In this document: piece by piece, positions 1-12,029 of the stretch | Layout: the number at the start of each line of letters is the position of its first letter | Position numbering within the stretch: the stretch's first letter is position 1 | NCBI RefSeq assembly: GCF_028453695.1 | Contig: NC_135782.1 | Span: 1,550,001 to 1,614,000, forward strand | Direction: 5' to 3' | DNA from: Augochlora pura | Taxonomy: Eukaryota; Arthropoda; Insecta; Hymenoptera; Halictidae | Length of the DNA stretch: 64,000 nt | Notes under the pieces: model-generated | Databases searched by the model: none | Told to the model about the DNA's origin: nothing | Seen by the model: the letters and a program-made list of their open reading frames with translations, nothing else | Position numbers and translations under genes: made by a program

Positions 1-2036
1 ATTACGAACGTAACACCGGTATCCACTGCAACACAAAGCGTGATTCGACTACAAGCTATGTTGGCTGGACAAACTTCACCAAGCGAGAATCTTCTCCAAA
101 TATTGAACAACTGTTCTCAGGACGTAAAGTCATTGGTAGAAACAAAGGTGAAAGAAATAGGAGAACAATTTTATGCAAACTATAACAAAAGCACGAATCC
201 GAATGAGGCCACTTCGGACTTCGGAAAGAAGAGGCTTTACTTGGGTCAGACACTATTTTACAGACTTCTAGAAATGATTTTAAACGAAGAGAAACGCAAG
301 AAGCCAAGTTACGATGTGACGGTACGTTGGGTTGGTTGCCTTCTTCAAAAACGAAGGAAACTCTGAGTAATATATCTGTTGATATGTTTCAGAATCTCCT
401 TACCAACGAGGTCTTTATTCAATGCCTATTTGCCTGCTGTTTGGAGATCGTTATTTATTCGTATAAAAGCAACGATAAGGTTTTCCCCTGGATTTTACAT
501 GCGCTGAATCTAGACGCTTACTATTTTTATAAAGTGATAGAAATTATAGTAAGAGCCGAAGATCAATTGTCACGCGACGTCGTGAAGCATTTGAATCAAG
601 TAGAGGAAAAGATTTTAGAATTTCTCGCATGGCAAAGCGACAGTCCTTTGTGGGGCGCCATTCAGTCGACGACAGAAGGCGTCCCTAGTTGCGAAGAAGT
701 TTCGTTACCGGGAACATTGGAAACCGTCGATCCAAATATTCCTGGGCAACCGGTATTGCGAAGAATTGCGTTGGACCGTGGTACTCACCACGATGTTCAA
801 CAAAGCCCGATCTCCTCAGCTTCAGAGAGATTTCAGTCTCCTGTTGGGGCTTCGGGTGCGATCAAGAAGCGCCTGTTTGCCGACACTAGACATCTCGGTG
901 GTCAGAGCGTTCTACGTGTAGCTGGTCAGAGTGTTTTACCACCGAAGGTTCTGGCTATAGACGGTAATCCAAGAATACTGTTGCTACCCGAACAGATAAC
1001 TGTATCCCGAGCGTCTAGTGTTCAGTCCACTAGTACACCGATTCAAACCATGACGATAAACAGGGAGCCAGCGAAACCAAAGCGAACAGGCTCCGTCGCG
1101 CTTTTCTTTAGGAAATTTTATAATCTTGCGAGCGTGCGCATGTCTGATCTATGCGGTTCTCTAGAGATAATAGACACCGATCTAAAAAGAAAAATCTGGA
1201 CAATATTTGAATACTCGATCAAGGATAAAACAGAACTGATGAAAGATCGGCATCTCGATCAGATATTAATGTGTGCAATTTATGTAATCTGTAAATTAGC
1301 AAAAATGGAAAAGAACTCGTTCACGGAGATCATGCGGTGCTATCGGTTACAACCACAGGCAGAATCACATATATACAGATCGGTGCTCATCGCAAAAACA
1401 TCTTCGAACCAGTTACAGTCGAACAACGAGGAAGCTGGTTCCAAAGAGGTACCGGACAAAGAAGCAAACGTAGTACTGCCGACACCATCAAACATGGCGG
1501 GAACATCGCAAAGCTTTGGCGAAGAGATACGCGGCGACCTGATCAAATTCTATAACACAGTATATGTGCCCCAAGTGAAAGAAGTGGCAAACAAATTAGG
1601 ATTGGCACGTGGTAGCGTTACGAATCTGTCACTGAGTCCCCTACCGAAGGGGAAACCCCCGGCAAGCTCGCCGGTCAGACACGTAACCAGTAGTATTATG
1701 ACTCGTAATTTGGACCCGAAAGCCATCTCTGCATCGCCAGCGCCACAACTTAGTTATTGTTTCAGTCGTAGTCCTGCTAAGGTAAATTAAACCGAAATTG
1801 AAGCTAACATTGCAAGACATATTTTATCTACATGTGTATATTTGGTTCATTTACAGGATTTGGAGGCTATTAATAGAATGATGATTTCCGTTGATCCGAA
1901 ACGCTCGGTTGGTAAGAGACTTTTATCGGATGATACAGATGTAGAAATGACGGAAGCATCACCGAAAAAGAAATCTGCCTTTGTTGCTCGTAAATTGGAG
2001 AATATAATCGGCGAAAGACGCACGCAGAACCAATAA
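1..2036 (+). CDS. Rbf: Retinoblastoma-family protein (p107/p130-like), 3' part
   Basis: Pocket protein that represses E2F-driven transcription in the nucleus. Three exons join in phase: 1-321 (open at the left edge), 393-1781 and 1857-2036 (stop 2034-2036), giving 629 visible residues. Pocket A starts at once (TPVSTATQSVIRLQAMLAG, about residues 5-195). A proline/serine-rich spacer follows. Pocket B starts near residue 334 (KPKRTGSVALFFRKFYNLA) and includes EIMRCYRLQPQAESHIYRSV. A roughly 45-residue insert separates this from the last pocket helix (GDLIKFYNTVYVPQVKEVA); this insert and the MRCYR wording are typical of p107/p130 rather than pRb. The C-terminus has several SP sites, possible CDK targets, and reads SPAK-DLEAINRMM across the last intron. 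Both introns are about 70-75 bp. Missing: the N-terminal half, including the promoter. The symbol follows the insect family and is not proof of one-to-one orthology. Confidence 0.93.
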
Positions 2037-2464
2037 GAATCACCTTCCATAAAAAAATCGCTACGCAATGGTTAATGAATAGAGAACGTTCCGAAGACAT
2101 TTGTATTTCCGTTTTGAATATAAATTCAATAACACTCGAATGTATGGGGGAAAAAAAGCATTTTCAAAGATGAATTTCTGTTTCTTGGCTGTGTGGCTTA
2201 AAGTAAATGAATTGTTTGCTTCTCAGGTATGATCATGTTAGAAACAAAGAAAAGATACGTATGGAACTTAATCGTATGTAATAGGTACGATACTATTGTT
2301 TTGAGTGGAGCCAGAATTTTACTTCCAGTATTTATTTTTTAAATTTCACATAGTCAAATAATAATTGAAGTTAAGCATTTTTCTCTTATCGTTTTGCTTT
2401 AATTAATTTGCTTACGATTTCAGAATATATTTGATTTATGAGTTCTTGGATTCATGATATATAA

Positions 2465-2678
2465 TTAACCCTCGTAGTACCTCGCTGTTGAGCGTTCAAG
2501 CGAAGTCCCATGATTGGGTCCTTATGTATACCAACCTTTTTAACCAAAAATTTTGTTATTATTATTATTTTACTGTATTTTTTTTTAATGACACACGGTA
2601 TCAAGTGTGATACAAGGTCAAGTCAGGCCTCGAGTTCTGGGTCCAAAAAAAACCCGGACGTGGTACAGCGAGGGTTAA
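2465..2678. mobile_element. piggyBac-like MITE candidate (214 bp)
   Basis: The segment begins TTAACCCTCG and ends CGAGGGTTAA. Inside the TTAA the left end reads CCCTCGTAGTACCTCG and the reverse complement of the right end reads CCCTCGCTGTACCACG, 13 of 16 identical. TTAA target sites with termini starting CCC are the hallmark of the piggyBac superfamily. There is no transposase, so it would be non-autonomous. An 80-codon frame inside it is taken as chance. Confidence 0.6.
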
Positions 2679-3380
2679 TTCTTTTTATAAACGTTTTAAA
2701 AATTTTATTTTATAAACATGGGTTAAGTTATGGTTCTATGTACTGGAAATAGTTCTGACTATTAGTAATATCATTGGTCAATGTGTAATTTGATCGAGCT
2801 ATGTACTCTCTCTGAAGTTTATATATTTATATACACATATGTATGTGTATTTGAATATATGTATATTATATGCAGGGTATCTCTTTATAATTTTCCACGT
2901 AATTATCTATCAAGGTATTCTATATTTGAAGAAATATTTTAGACAGAATTATGAAAACAATTTCCGTCTAATTATTTTGTCGAATAATAATTGCGTGAAT
3001 GAATTATAATTTGACATTCTCTATATGTATACAAACGTGTATGATGAATTTGTAAAAGTAACGCCTATAGATGGTAAATGGACTCTATTTTACCAGTAGT
3101 AGTTTTAAGCATGCTCCGAAATTAATAGCGTGTTCGGGGTATGCAAGCATAATTTGGGTGATATTTAATTAAATTTTTTAGGAATAAGTTACAAAATTCA
3201 TAACGGTTCATCGTCCAATGTATTTTACTTGGTCTTAAATGTAATAAGTTATTTGCGTTCATTCGCCAACTATTTCGAATTTCTGCAGCACGTGATGCCG
3301 TGTATTTAGTTATAAGTATTTTTCAAATTTTACTTCTGATCTCATTAATCTGCTTTTATACCAAACAATATAAATGTATA

Positions 3381-3446
3381 TCTGTATGTGTGTATATATA
3401 TATATATTTTTATATATATAAATATATACATACATATACATATAAA
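3381..3446. repeat. TA/CATA microsatellite
   Basis: Alternating TA and TACA runs interrupted by a T4 stretch. Simple repeat in the presumed Rb 3' flank. Confidence 0.85.
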
Positions 3447-4302
3447 TTACAAATATTATTAATATTATTATTGTAAGATAAGATTGATATTCGATGAGGT
3501 AAGATCGAAAAGAAAGATTTTTGTTTTTTTTTATTCAGTTAGTATGTACAGTATGGACGATATAAGTTAAAAGCCCATTAAAAATAAAAACGGATAGTTC
3601 ATCAGACAGACATCATAGCATGATCATATACAAATCTCTCAGTATCACCGTTCAAAAATAACAATTCTTTGAATATGTATTCACAAATGTTTTCAACTAA
3701 ACCATGTCAAGAGGTTTAATTGTCGAGATTTCATTTCTCGTTGCGCAATTATGGCAGTTCCTCCTAACACCTTCTCCTTTTAGATAAAATGGAAATGTAA
3801 AGTTTTATTGGCATATAATTAATTATTAAATAGTTTACATGTACATAGTATTGTAACTCGAAAGTAAATTAGAAAGAATAAAAATCGAAAATTTTATATG
3901 TTACACCTGTTCTTCTGTGACGTTTTTGTTATTACTACATTCCATTTTTATATTATTTTTATTAAACGGAATTTTCAGACATCGGTGCGTAATTTTAACT
4001 TTGAATTATATACAGGCTGAAAAACTTAAAGCATCTAATATATTTATTTGAAACAATAAAAATTTATTGTTATACATATTATAGTAATTTCACATCATTT
4101 AAAAGTATGAATATAATAATATCGATTACTAAATAGACGCGTCTTCGTTTTAAATAATATAAATATAGTACATAACCTATAAAGATCAACAGTAATGTTT
4201 CAACGAACACAGTATCAAATGTCATATCAATAGTATTTACTGCCCATTGTTTCAATACAAAACAGTTTAAAATACTTGCGAGAAGTAAGAACTTGGCTGA
4301 AC

Positions 4303-5508
4303 ATGAATTTCTGTGGTAGAATTCGAAATGTTCAAATATCTAGAATTAATCAAATATGTAGACAATTATTCACCAACAACATACAAAATGATTTACATAG
4401 ACAGAACAGGATAATGGAGAAATTGTTGCACAAAACTAAATTAAAGAAGTAAGTATTAATTGTAAATGAGTTTCTTATAGTGTTTAATTTCAAAATAATT
4501 TGTTATAACATACATGATAAATTTTCAGAGGTGACATAGATAGCTTTACCTTTAATGGAGCAATCAAAAGAGGACCTTCTGTACATGTACAACGAAGGAT
4601 GACTATCTTGAATAAAGTTTTAATGGAACGTATCACAGATTTCATGTCTACCGAGGAACTGGATCCTAGACTTGAAAATAAAAGCATAGAAATCACTCAT
4701 GTGAAAATAACACAGGATTTTAAAACTATTAATATCTATTGGATAGATAATAGTATTGATAAATCTGATACAGCAGAAATATTAGATGTATGCGCATACC
4801 GTTTGAGATACGAATTATGTCAGCTTCGTATAATGGGTAATTTGCCCCCAATTAAGTTTGTGAAGTGTAAAAACATAAATAGAGAGAAAGAGGTGGAAAG
4901 AATATTAGCAATTGCAGATTATGGAGAAGGTTATCAAACTTCCTTATATCCACATGCTATAAATCATATTATTTCAATTAATAGTCCTACTAATAGCAGT
5001 AAAGAAATCACAGACTGTACTGATGACGTTTTTACTATATGTCTGCCAGTAATGAGGCACGATGTATTTGATTTAGATCATCATCAAATAATGTCAAAGG
5101 TGTGTTGCTTATGGATTTCTTATTATTACTCATAATATTTGTAAACAACTTTTTTCTTCATAGATCAAGGCTTCACTATCTCAATCAAGGCATCGACTAA
5201 AACAACAAGGAACTAGTACACAATTTACTTCAATTCCTGCTTCTAAATCCATCCAAACAGATATTTCGAACTTCTCACCTGATAAAGAACAGGAAAAACG
5301 ATTTGATGAGTTTTTGAAGAAAAAGCAAAAAGAGAGAAGGCTAAGACGTAAGCAGGGACGTGAGGTGTACGCTATTCATCTTGAAGAAAGCGATGGTGAT
5401 GATCATCAGACTGATGATGATTATGAGACTGATGATGATTATGAAACTGATGATGATTATAATACTGAGGATGGTTATGATACCGATAGTGATGAACATA
5501 GAGATTAG
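4303..5508 (+). CDS. RBFA: Ribosome-binding factor A homologue, mitochondrial
   Basis: Predicted small-subunit mitoribosome maturation factor. Exons 4303-4448, 4529-5099 and 5164-5508 join with phases 2 and 0 to give 353 residues; introns are 80 and 64 bp. The first 29 residues (MNFCGRIRNVQISRINQICR...) have no acidic residue and several arginines, consistent with a mitochondrial targeting peptide. The RbfA KH-type core runs at about residues 65-165: RRMTILNKVLMERITDFM, the strand ITHVKITQDFKTINIYW, then YRLRYELCQLRIMGNLPPIKF, which matches the family's A/R-x-x-L-x-x-x-L-x-L-R-x-x-P-x-L-x-F ending. The C-terminal third is not part of the bacterial family. It carries a basic stretch (KKKQKERRLRRKQGR) and then an acidic tail of repeated TDDDYE units. 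The start ATG is the first in frame and no better one is seen upstream. It lies head to tail with Rb and tail to tail with the hydrolase gene. Confidence 0.9.
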
Positions 5509-6226
5509 ATAATAAGTAAACTTTTATCATTGGTGTAAATGTAAAAAGTTATGTAAAATAATTAAATGTATCTTCACATCATGATTAAAACGTTAACAAG
5601 ATACAAATACATAATACTTTTTTTATTATAATTTACATTTTTGTGAACAAAATCAATATTGACATTTATATTTTTTTACGTTCACTCTTATTTGGTTTTA
5701 TATTTTAACTGTACATAATATACAATTGAATTTATCTTTGATACAGTTCAAACGTAATATTCGCAGACTATTGTAATTTATTTAATCATTGATCCCATTG
5801 ATGTTATTTGATTTTACAAGATTTGTTTGTGACAAACCGCTTGATTTAAACATTTCTTCTGTATGTGAGGAACTCAACATTCTTTTTCTATTAACAGTTA
5901 TCTCCCCTCTCTTCCGAATTTATGATACAATATTTATATGTATATCCTGAGAATTAATATTTGAGAAAGTGTATATAAAATCAAGGAAGAAAATATGAAC
6001 AGATTTTTTTCAAGATTGTTCAAAGAGTCACAGACTACACTACTAATATGACATTACATGAATTAGAAATTAAATTACATAGTTATGCGAGTTCGTAAGC
6101 TTGGTATGTTGTAGTACATATACCTAGTCTATATCACACGACATATGCAGTATATCCAACTGCATAATAAAGTTAAAAAAAATATATATATATTGTAATT
6201 TAACAATACAATTTTTGCGCTAAATT
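5509..6226. other. Convergent intergenic spacer / two 3' UTRs
   Basis: About 0.7 kb of AT-rich sequence between two convergent stop codons. AATAAA near 6165 on the + strand could serve RBFA, and TTTATT motifs near 5620 and 5778 (AATAAA on the - strand) could serve the hydrolase gene, so the two transcripts may overlap. Nothing else is recognised. Confidence 0.55.
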
Positions 6227-9023
6227 TCAACTAGATCTTGATTGTGTTGTACTAAATTCTTGTTCTTCTATAGCTTTCGATTCAATCTCCTGGGGTGTAA
6301 GCATCAGCGAAATTTGTTGCTCGCTTACAGGCTTAGTATTCAAACGAACATCCGATGCTGATAAATTAGGCACCGAATCACATAAATTACATTCTTCTAA
6401 TACATATTTATTAAAAATGTCACTTTTATCTGCATAAACATGATGACCTGCTCCTGTTATCGCCTGTTAAAAACCCATAATGATTTATATAAATTAAAAC
6501 TCATGAATCATGTTATATTTTCACGTTCATTATTTTACCTGAACATTAATATAAGATGATGATCTAGCCTGCTTGAGTGTCTCCCAATAAGAACTGTCTA
6601 CCCATGATCGACTGCCATATAACAAAGTTATTGGAATTTCTGGATCCAATTTACCTATTCTTTTGATGATAGGATTTTTGGCCCAGCCAAAACCTTCCAT
6701 CATTGCATGGAAAGCACTTTCACCTCTATGAATTAAATACACGATTTAATTATTTTAAATCGTATACGTCCAATATCGAAATTTCAATGTCCAATTTAAA
6801 ATACTTACGTTGGGGTCTGTGCATTACATTGATGTATATACTGCATAATCACCGTTGTATCATTTGATAAAAGAGGTACAAACTTTTTTGCAATATCTGG
6901 TCTAGCTTTTTCAATCAACCACTGTCCTAGAAAAGAACAATATTTCTGTTACAATTTATGAAAACCGAGAAATTTGCAAAGAAAAGAACATTACAAAAAT
7001 TACGAACCAAATGGACCAGCCACTCTGACCGCCCATAATGGATTCAATGGTTGGATGACATAAGCTATAGCTTTCACCCAAAATGGTATAGCTGGTCTCA
7101 ATGCTCTTTCTGCAGGCCTCTCAGGAAAACCCCAAGGATCAGCAAGGATAAGGTGTTTAATTCTTTCAGGATGCTGAAGACAATATGATGCTGCTAGAAA
7201 GCCACCCATCGAGTGACCCAACACCATGAACTTTTCCAACTGCATTTCCCTTCTCCATTCTTCAATGGATCGGACTAGTTGATTCTCGGCTTCCTGGGCT
7301 TCTTTACTAAAAACAGGACGGCTACTTCTACCGAAACCTGGATTGCGAAGAATCGGTAATAAAAAAGAACGAAAACGTCCAAGAGTAACGTTCATTATTA
7401 AAATAATTTAAAAATATCGAAACAATTTTTATTGAACCTGAAGTTGAACATTTTTATGAAAAATTATTCTTTTTTTCTGAGGCTAAAAATGCTGGATGAC
7501 ATTATTATAGCCTTTTTTTTTACTTTAGTCTCTTTAAAGATACCAGAGTATAACTGAAACAAGTTATGTAGAAAACACAAAATATTCTGATGATAACAGG
7601 AAGATCATGTTATTCACAGATGTGTGTAATTCCAAAGTTCAATCTTACTCATCTGTGAGTCATGTCTGATAATTGGTTTCAAAAACAAAGAATAGCTTTG
7701 GACATAAAATAAGAAAATATCGGTTTACATATTTAATATTTTTGTATTTACCTAATATATCAATTGCATATACTGGTCTTTGCGAAGCTAACGCATCTAG
7801 ATTTAAACACCAGAGTGCTACACCCGCTCCTAGACCATGTAACAAAACAATTGGTGTCTTCGGTGATTCTTCATTTAGAGAAATAGTCCATATTTTATCT
7901 GCTGTGCCAACAACGGGTCCTATGTCCACATACCAACCACGATACACAGTGTTTATACCTATGTTAGTATATGATGATAGTAAATTAATTGTAGTATATA
8001 TTATAAATGTTACAATATAAAATTTGGAAGTATTAACATTGAACTTACAAGAAAGAATCTTCTTCTCCGCTGCACGTAACATAGTTGATGATGAAGCAGA
8101 CCATCTAAACCATCTCCAAAACCAGCTACTAGAGAACATACATACAAATGTATTACTTACATTAAAAGGATTCTCCCAGATCTATTTTAACATCCTGTGT
8201 TTTGTTTTCAATTTCTTTTATGCTCTAATGGATTCATTCGGTTAATTTACATGCATTACTTCCAATGATAATCAATTGAATTCATCACTCCGCATTTAAT
8301 TACAAACAGGTTTTCTAATTTATGCAATACATACCATTAATCTGTTTTACTGTGTATTAGATAATTCGATTGCAATGCTGTGTTATTTCTTTTGAATGTG
8401 TGCACAATGATTTTGGTGTTGGGGAAAGAAATCATAGAAAAAACCACAATCATTGCTCTGGATTACACAACGATTTTGATAAGCATGATAAAGAAATAAT
8501 GTACGATTGGAATGATGAGGTTGCAAAACACTGGTCGCGAGGCTTAAACGTAAATTGCCACGGAATATCAACCCTAAACCAACTCAACTTTGTTTTCTTT
8601 GGTTAAGTATCTTCGTACTAAAATTGTTTGAGCGCGTGACCTTGAATCATGGTCCAACGTGACACAGATAATTCTTCCGCTTTGCAGATTATTTTCTTGC
8701 GTTGTACACGTATATATGCGAATGTTTGCATGACACAACGATTTTACATAGACGTTGCACGAAGCGGGCAATTAGATCCCGCGATGACATAGCCAAGTAA
8801 CTGTTTAAAAGCCAAGTTTCTTATAACGTAATGTGATGAAATCGAGCAGTTCGTCCCGATGTTGTCGAGAAGGTTGGGAAAATCGAGGAGAAATCGCACG
8901 TGTGTGCCGATGACAGTTACTGGAATAGAAGGGTTCGTTGAACACTTACCTTCTTGATGTGACAACTTCATGATCTGCCATTACATTCGACGATGCAGCC
9001 GTTGTTCCTTCACGATCTGCCAT
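6227..9023 (-). CDS. ABHD4: ABHD4/ABHD5-type alpha/beta hydrolase
   Basis: Lipid-metabolism hydrolase of the ABHD4/ABHD5 (CGI-58) family. ABHD4 is a lysophospholipase / N-acyl-phosphatidylethanolamine lipase; ABHD5 is a lipase co-activator. Seven exons read on the minus strand: 9023-8950, 8128-8049, 7958-7752, 7337-7008, 6926-6809, 6725-6539 and 6463-6227 (stop 6229-6227). All phases close, giving 410 residues. Motifs: a tryptophan-rich N-terminal segment (SSWFWRWFRW, lipid-surface anchoring in ABHD5), EKKILSC, the oxyanion LLHGLGAG, VYAIDILGFGRSSRP, the nucleophile elbow GHSMGG (Ser about 163) and the family H-x4-D motif HHVYAD (His about 339). A serine nucleophile favours an active ABHD4-like enzyme, because vertebrate ABHD5 has Asn there. 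Two in-frame start codons exist, 9023-9021 and 8981-8979. The donor at 7007 (GTTCGT) is weak but keeps the conserved AGPFG-QWLIEK junction. Confidence 0.92.
8129..8949 (-). other. Intron 1 of the ABHD4/5-type gene
   Basis: 821-bp intron between the start-codon exon and the WFWRWFRW exon. AT-rich, with no convincing coding region, repeat family or RNA gene. Short open frames in it show no recognisable similarity. Confidence 0.7.
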
Positions 9024-9318
9024 AAGCTTCAGAGAAGCGGTCGTTGTTCCTTCACGATGGCCTCTTTGTTGACAATGCGGAAAAACAGTGCGTCGACGTA
9101 GCTGATTCTATTATCTAGCCAAAGTGTCGATTCGAGTACGCTATCTGATGAAAAATGGTAGGGATGGTGGGAGAGTCAGCTGATGTATGAACTGGAGAAC
9201 TTGCAAGTTCGACTTTGTCGAGAGCTATGATTGTACATAAATTGAGTATTAATGTATCCTATATTTTTCAGTATGTGCGTATCATATTTTTCGATATTGA
9301 ACTGATTATTTTAAAGTG

Positions 9319-9468
9319 TGTCATTTAAATCTACCTAACAATAAATCAATCGAAATCGACGTAACCTAATACCCTTCTTTATATTATTTAAATTCTAGTA
9401 TAGGTTACATCACTTTCGATAGATTGCATGGCACATTTGTTTCAAATTTATATTTTAAATGACCCGAC
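9319..9468. repeat. Long imperfect inverted repeat
   Basis: The left arm contains TCATTTAAAT and then CGAAATCGACGTAACCTAATAC. The right arm, read as reverse complement, contains TCATTTAAAAT and then CGAAAGTGATGTAACCTATAC. The inner stem of about 20 bp is well paired around a roughly 35-nt loop, and the outer stem is looser. It could be a degraded MITE or simply a fold-back; there is no coding content. Confidence 0.5.
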
Positions 9469-10044
9469 AGAATGGCTTGAACATGAAAAACTTGAATGTC
9501 TAGTAAGTAGCAAAGTAATGAAATTTTAAATACCATTTATTACAGTTCGGTTAATCAATAAAAATAATAATAATTTGTTATTTTATTATTCAGATATTGG
9601 ATAATCTTCTACTGAATTTTCAGGCCTTTGACTGTAAAAATGTGTATTAAATATCGTAAACATTTCCCATATGTTCGTTGTAATAAAATCTGTCATTTGC
9701 TACTATCAGAAAATGTTACGGGTTAAAGGCTATTGCGTATCGACGGTAAGAGCAGAAACCGATCAACGTTAATTACACTGTACATGTACAAAGTATTTTT
9801 GTGAGTAATAAATAGATCGTTAATACTATTTGTTACAATGTAATTTCTCGATGAATGATTTACTTGAAACGTTCCGGTAAAAAATTCGTATGTTTGTAAG
9901 ATTATGTGGTGGGCCCGTACGGTATAAGATAAAGTTGAACGAATGCAACGTTCGTCGTCAATATCTCTGTGACATGCGACAGACAAACTGTAAGTGTGCT
10001 ACAATGAAGAAAAGAGTACCAGACAGGGCATTTTATAATGACCA

Positions 10045-10068
10045 CAGAGCCTCTGTATACAGGCTCTG
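10045..10068. repeat. Interrupted palindrome
   Basis: Perfect 7-bp arms CAGAGCC and GGCTCTG enclose TCTGTATACA, which itself contains the palindrome TGTATACA. Possible protein-binding or hairpin site; function unknown. Confidence 0.5.
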
Positions 10069-12029
10069 GGTGCTTTTGGCTCTCCCGACAATATGAGCTA
10101 TTCATCCCAATCAGCACATCCTCATTGCACTCATGCATGATTCTCATTACTCGGTCCAATTGTTTCGGGAATTCAAAGTTGCACGATAGCTTGCGAATTG
10201 CACTTCCACTGTCGTTGGCGTGCACTCGGCCGGAGTAGATTCAAAAATTATACTTAAGTAAAATTCAAAGTTCCAAGAATTTGCCGTTTGGACTTTGCTT
10301 GCAAACAAAAAAAAATTAAATAGATTCGGTGCTACATTTCCTAGTAGAAGAAAGACATGATAGGGAACAGCGTAATCGTCTGATAAGCAGAAATCGATAA
10401 TTTTGTCTCGTGGCAGATATGTACATTCTACATTAGAAGTTTAGAAATTCTATATTGTATTCTATCGTGTCGATCATCAGTGGTTATCTAGTATCGGTGG
10501 GGCAAACGAAGCATATGGAAAGATAGCTCGTTTATATCTATGTGAAAGAAACGAAAACGTGTGCTTCTTCTTTTTCGTCTTCTCTGGAAGAAAGTGGCTG
10601 CTGCACTATTTTCGTTTCGTAGACAAAATCTATAGGAACTGCACGAGAGCAGTGCGCGTTTACATTTTGAAAGGCGTGTTCAAGGAAAGGCAGGATGTAG
10701 ACTGTGCCTGTGTGTATAGTACAATATGACGCATACCATGCACGGCGTAAGGATACACGTGCAGTTCGGGCGTCGTCTGCTGGCACTACTTTCCTGTCTG
10801 TCTGCAAGAAAAGAGGATCCTAATCAAAACTGACAATTTCAGAACCATGATCGCGATGTTTGTTCAGACACGTTCCAGTTCTCTGTACAAATTAGACAGT
10901 CGTAAAAAATTCAACGTCCACATTTGGAAATACCACATTGTACGACAGAAAATTTAAATACCTTTCCGAACAATGCTATCAATATTTGTATTTCGCTATA
11001 AAATCTGCTCTGGTTATTTCAACGATTTTGATTCCGCAAACCAAGCCTTGTCACCTAAATCCAATCGATAATATTCCAACACAATTGAAGTCTTGTTTTC
11101 AAATATCGTTAATACTCGGTTATATGCATCGCTCATTCTCCATTGTTCTTTAACGACGCAATTAGCTATCTGCGGTAAAGAAGCCGATCTTCTTTTTCGA
11201 TACACCCGCACTAGTGATTCATAATACAAAGGCGTGTCCTTCGGATTCCATGCTACGCCGCGTCGAATTCATTTTCACGCACATTTTCCAAACAATTCAA
11301 TTAGATCGTCATCCGTATGTTTCGTAGCGCCAGGCTAGTCGAACCCGAGAAGAATTATTGCTAATTCTTTGCATCGCGCAACTCCTTATTTGCATAGCTC
11401 CATATATTACGATAAACAACAGGTCTCCACGCGGAACGTAACTCGTTCTTCCATCGACCAGGACTGTTGTATGAGAAATAAAAGCGGTTACATATATTTT
11501 CAAGTTTAATATCATTTAAAACACGCTCGTTAGATTAGCACGGTTGAAATGTTTTACTACCGGCAACGTTTTGTTCGAGAGAACATCGCCTCTTTGTTAC
11601 TCGTCTCATCAATTTCGAGCACACACGTTTACCATCGACGGTTGTACTACTGGTCTCTCGGGCGACATCGGCATTCCTCGCGTAAAGGTGTTCACTGAAA
11701 ATTCAACGATTACTACAGAGAGCAATAAGAGCATAAGACAAGAGATGCGTTTAATTGCAATTAAAGTTATATCCCGTCGTCCGTTGGCAGATTTCTCGGC
11801 GCCGCGAATGGACCGTCGTCGTTGTCGTTCATCTCGGTCGAACGAAGCGCGTCCGGCAACGGGCGGCGTCGGAAAGATGCACATGACGAATATGCAGCCG
11901 GTTCGGTCGATCGATCGTTGAAAATCGTAGTCGAAGATGCGTGGGTTAATACAGATTTAATGGGTGGGACAGACGAGGGAAGAGAGAGAGAGAGGGGGGA
12001 CTACTTTTTAATCGCGAAGAGCAATGTTC

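Larger units (their letters stand above)
2037..4302. other. Rb 3' UTR and spacer before RBFA
   Basis: AT-rich DNA with no supported coding region. It probably holds a long Rb 3' untranslated region; one candidate polyadenylation hexamer AATAAA lies at 3583-3588, and no exact cleavage site can be assigned. It contains a TTAA-bounded short element (2465-2678), an imperfect TA/CATA tract (about 3381-3446) and the RBFA promoter, in which no clear core element was seen. Confidence 0.6.
9024..12000. other. Intergenic region between divergent ABHD and VAT-1 genes
   Basis: About 3 kb upstream of both the ABHD-type gene (-) and VAT-1 (+), so it should hold both promoters. Open frames up to about 125 codons occur on both strands without recognisable domains and are treated as chance. 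Structures seen are a long imperfect inverted repeat (9319-9468) and a 24-bp interrupted palindrome (10045-10068). Confidence 0.6.

Noticed and set aside
327..366. Start at 327 for the second Rb frame
   Set aside because: The frame before 393 is intron sequence; the exon begins after the TTTCAG at 387-392.
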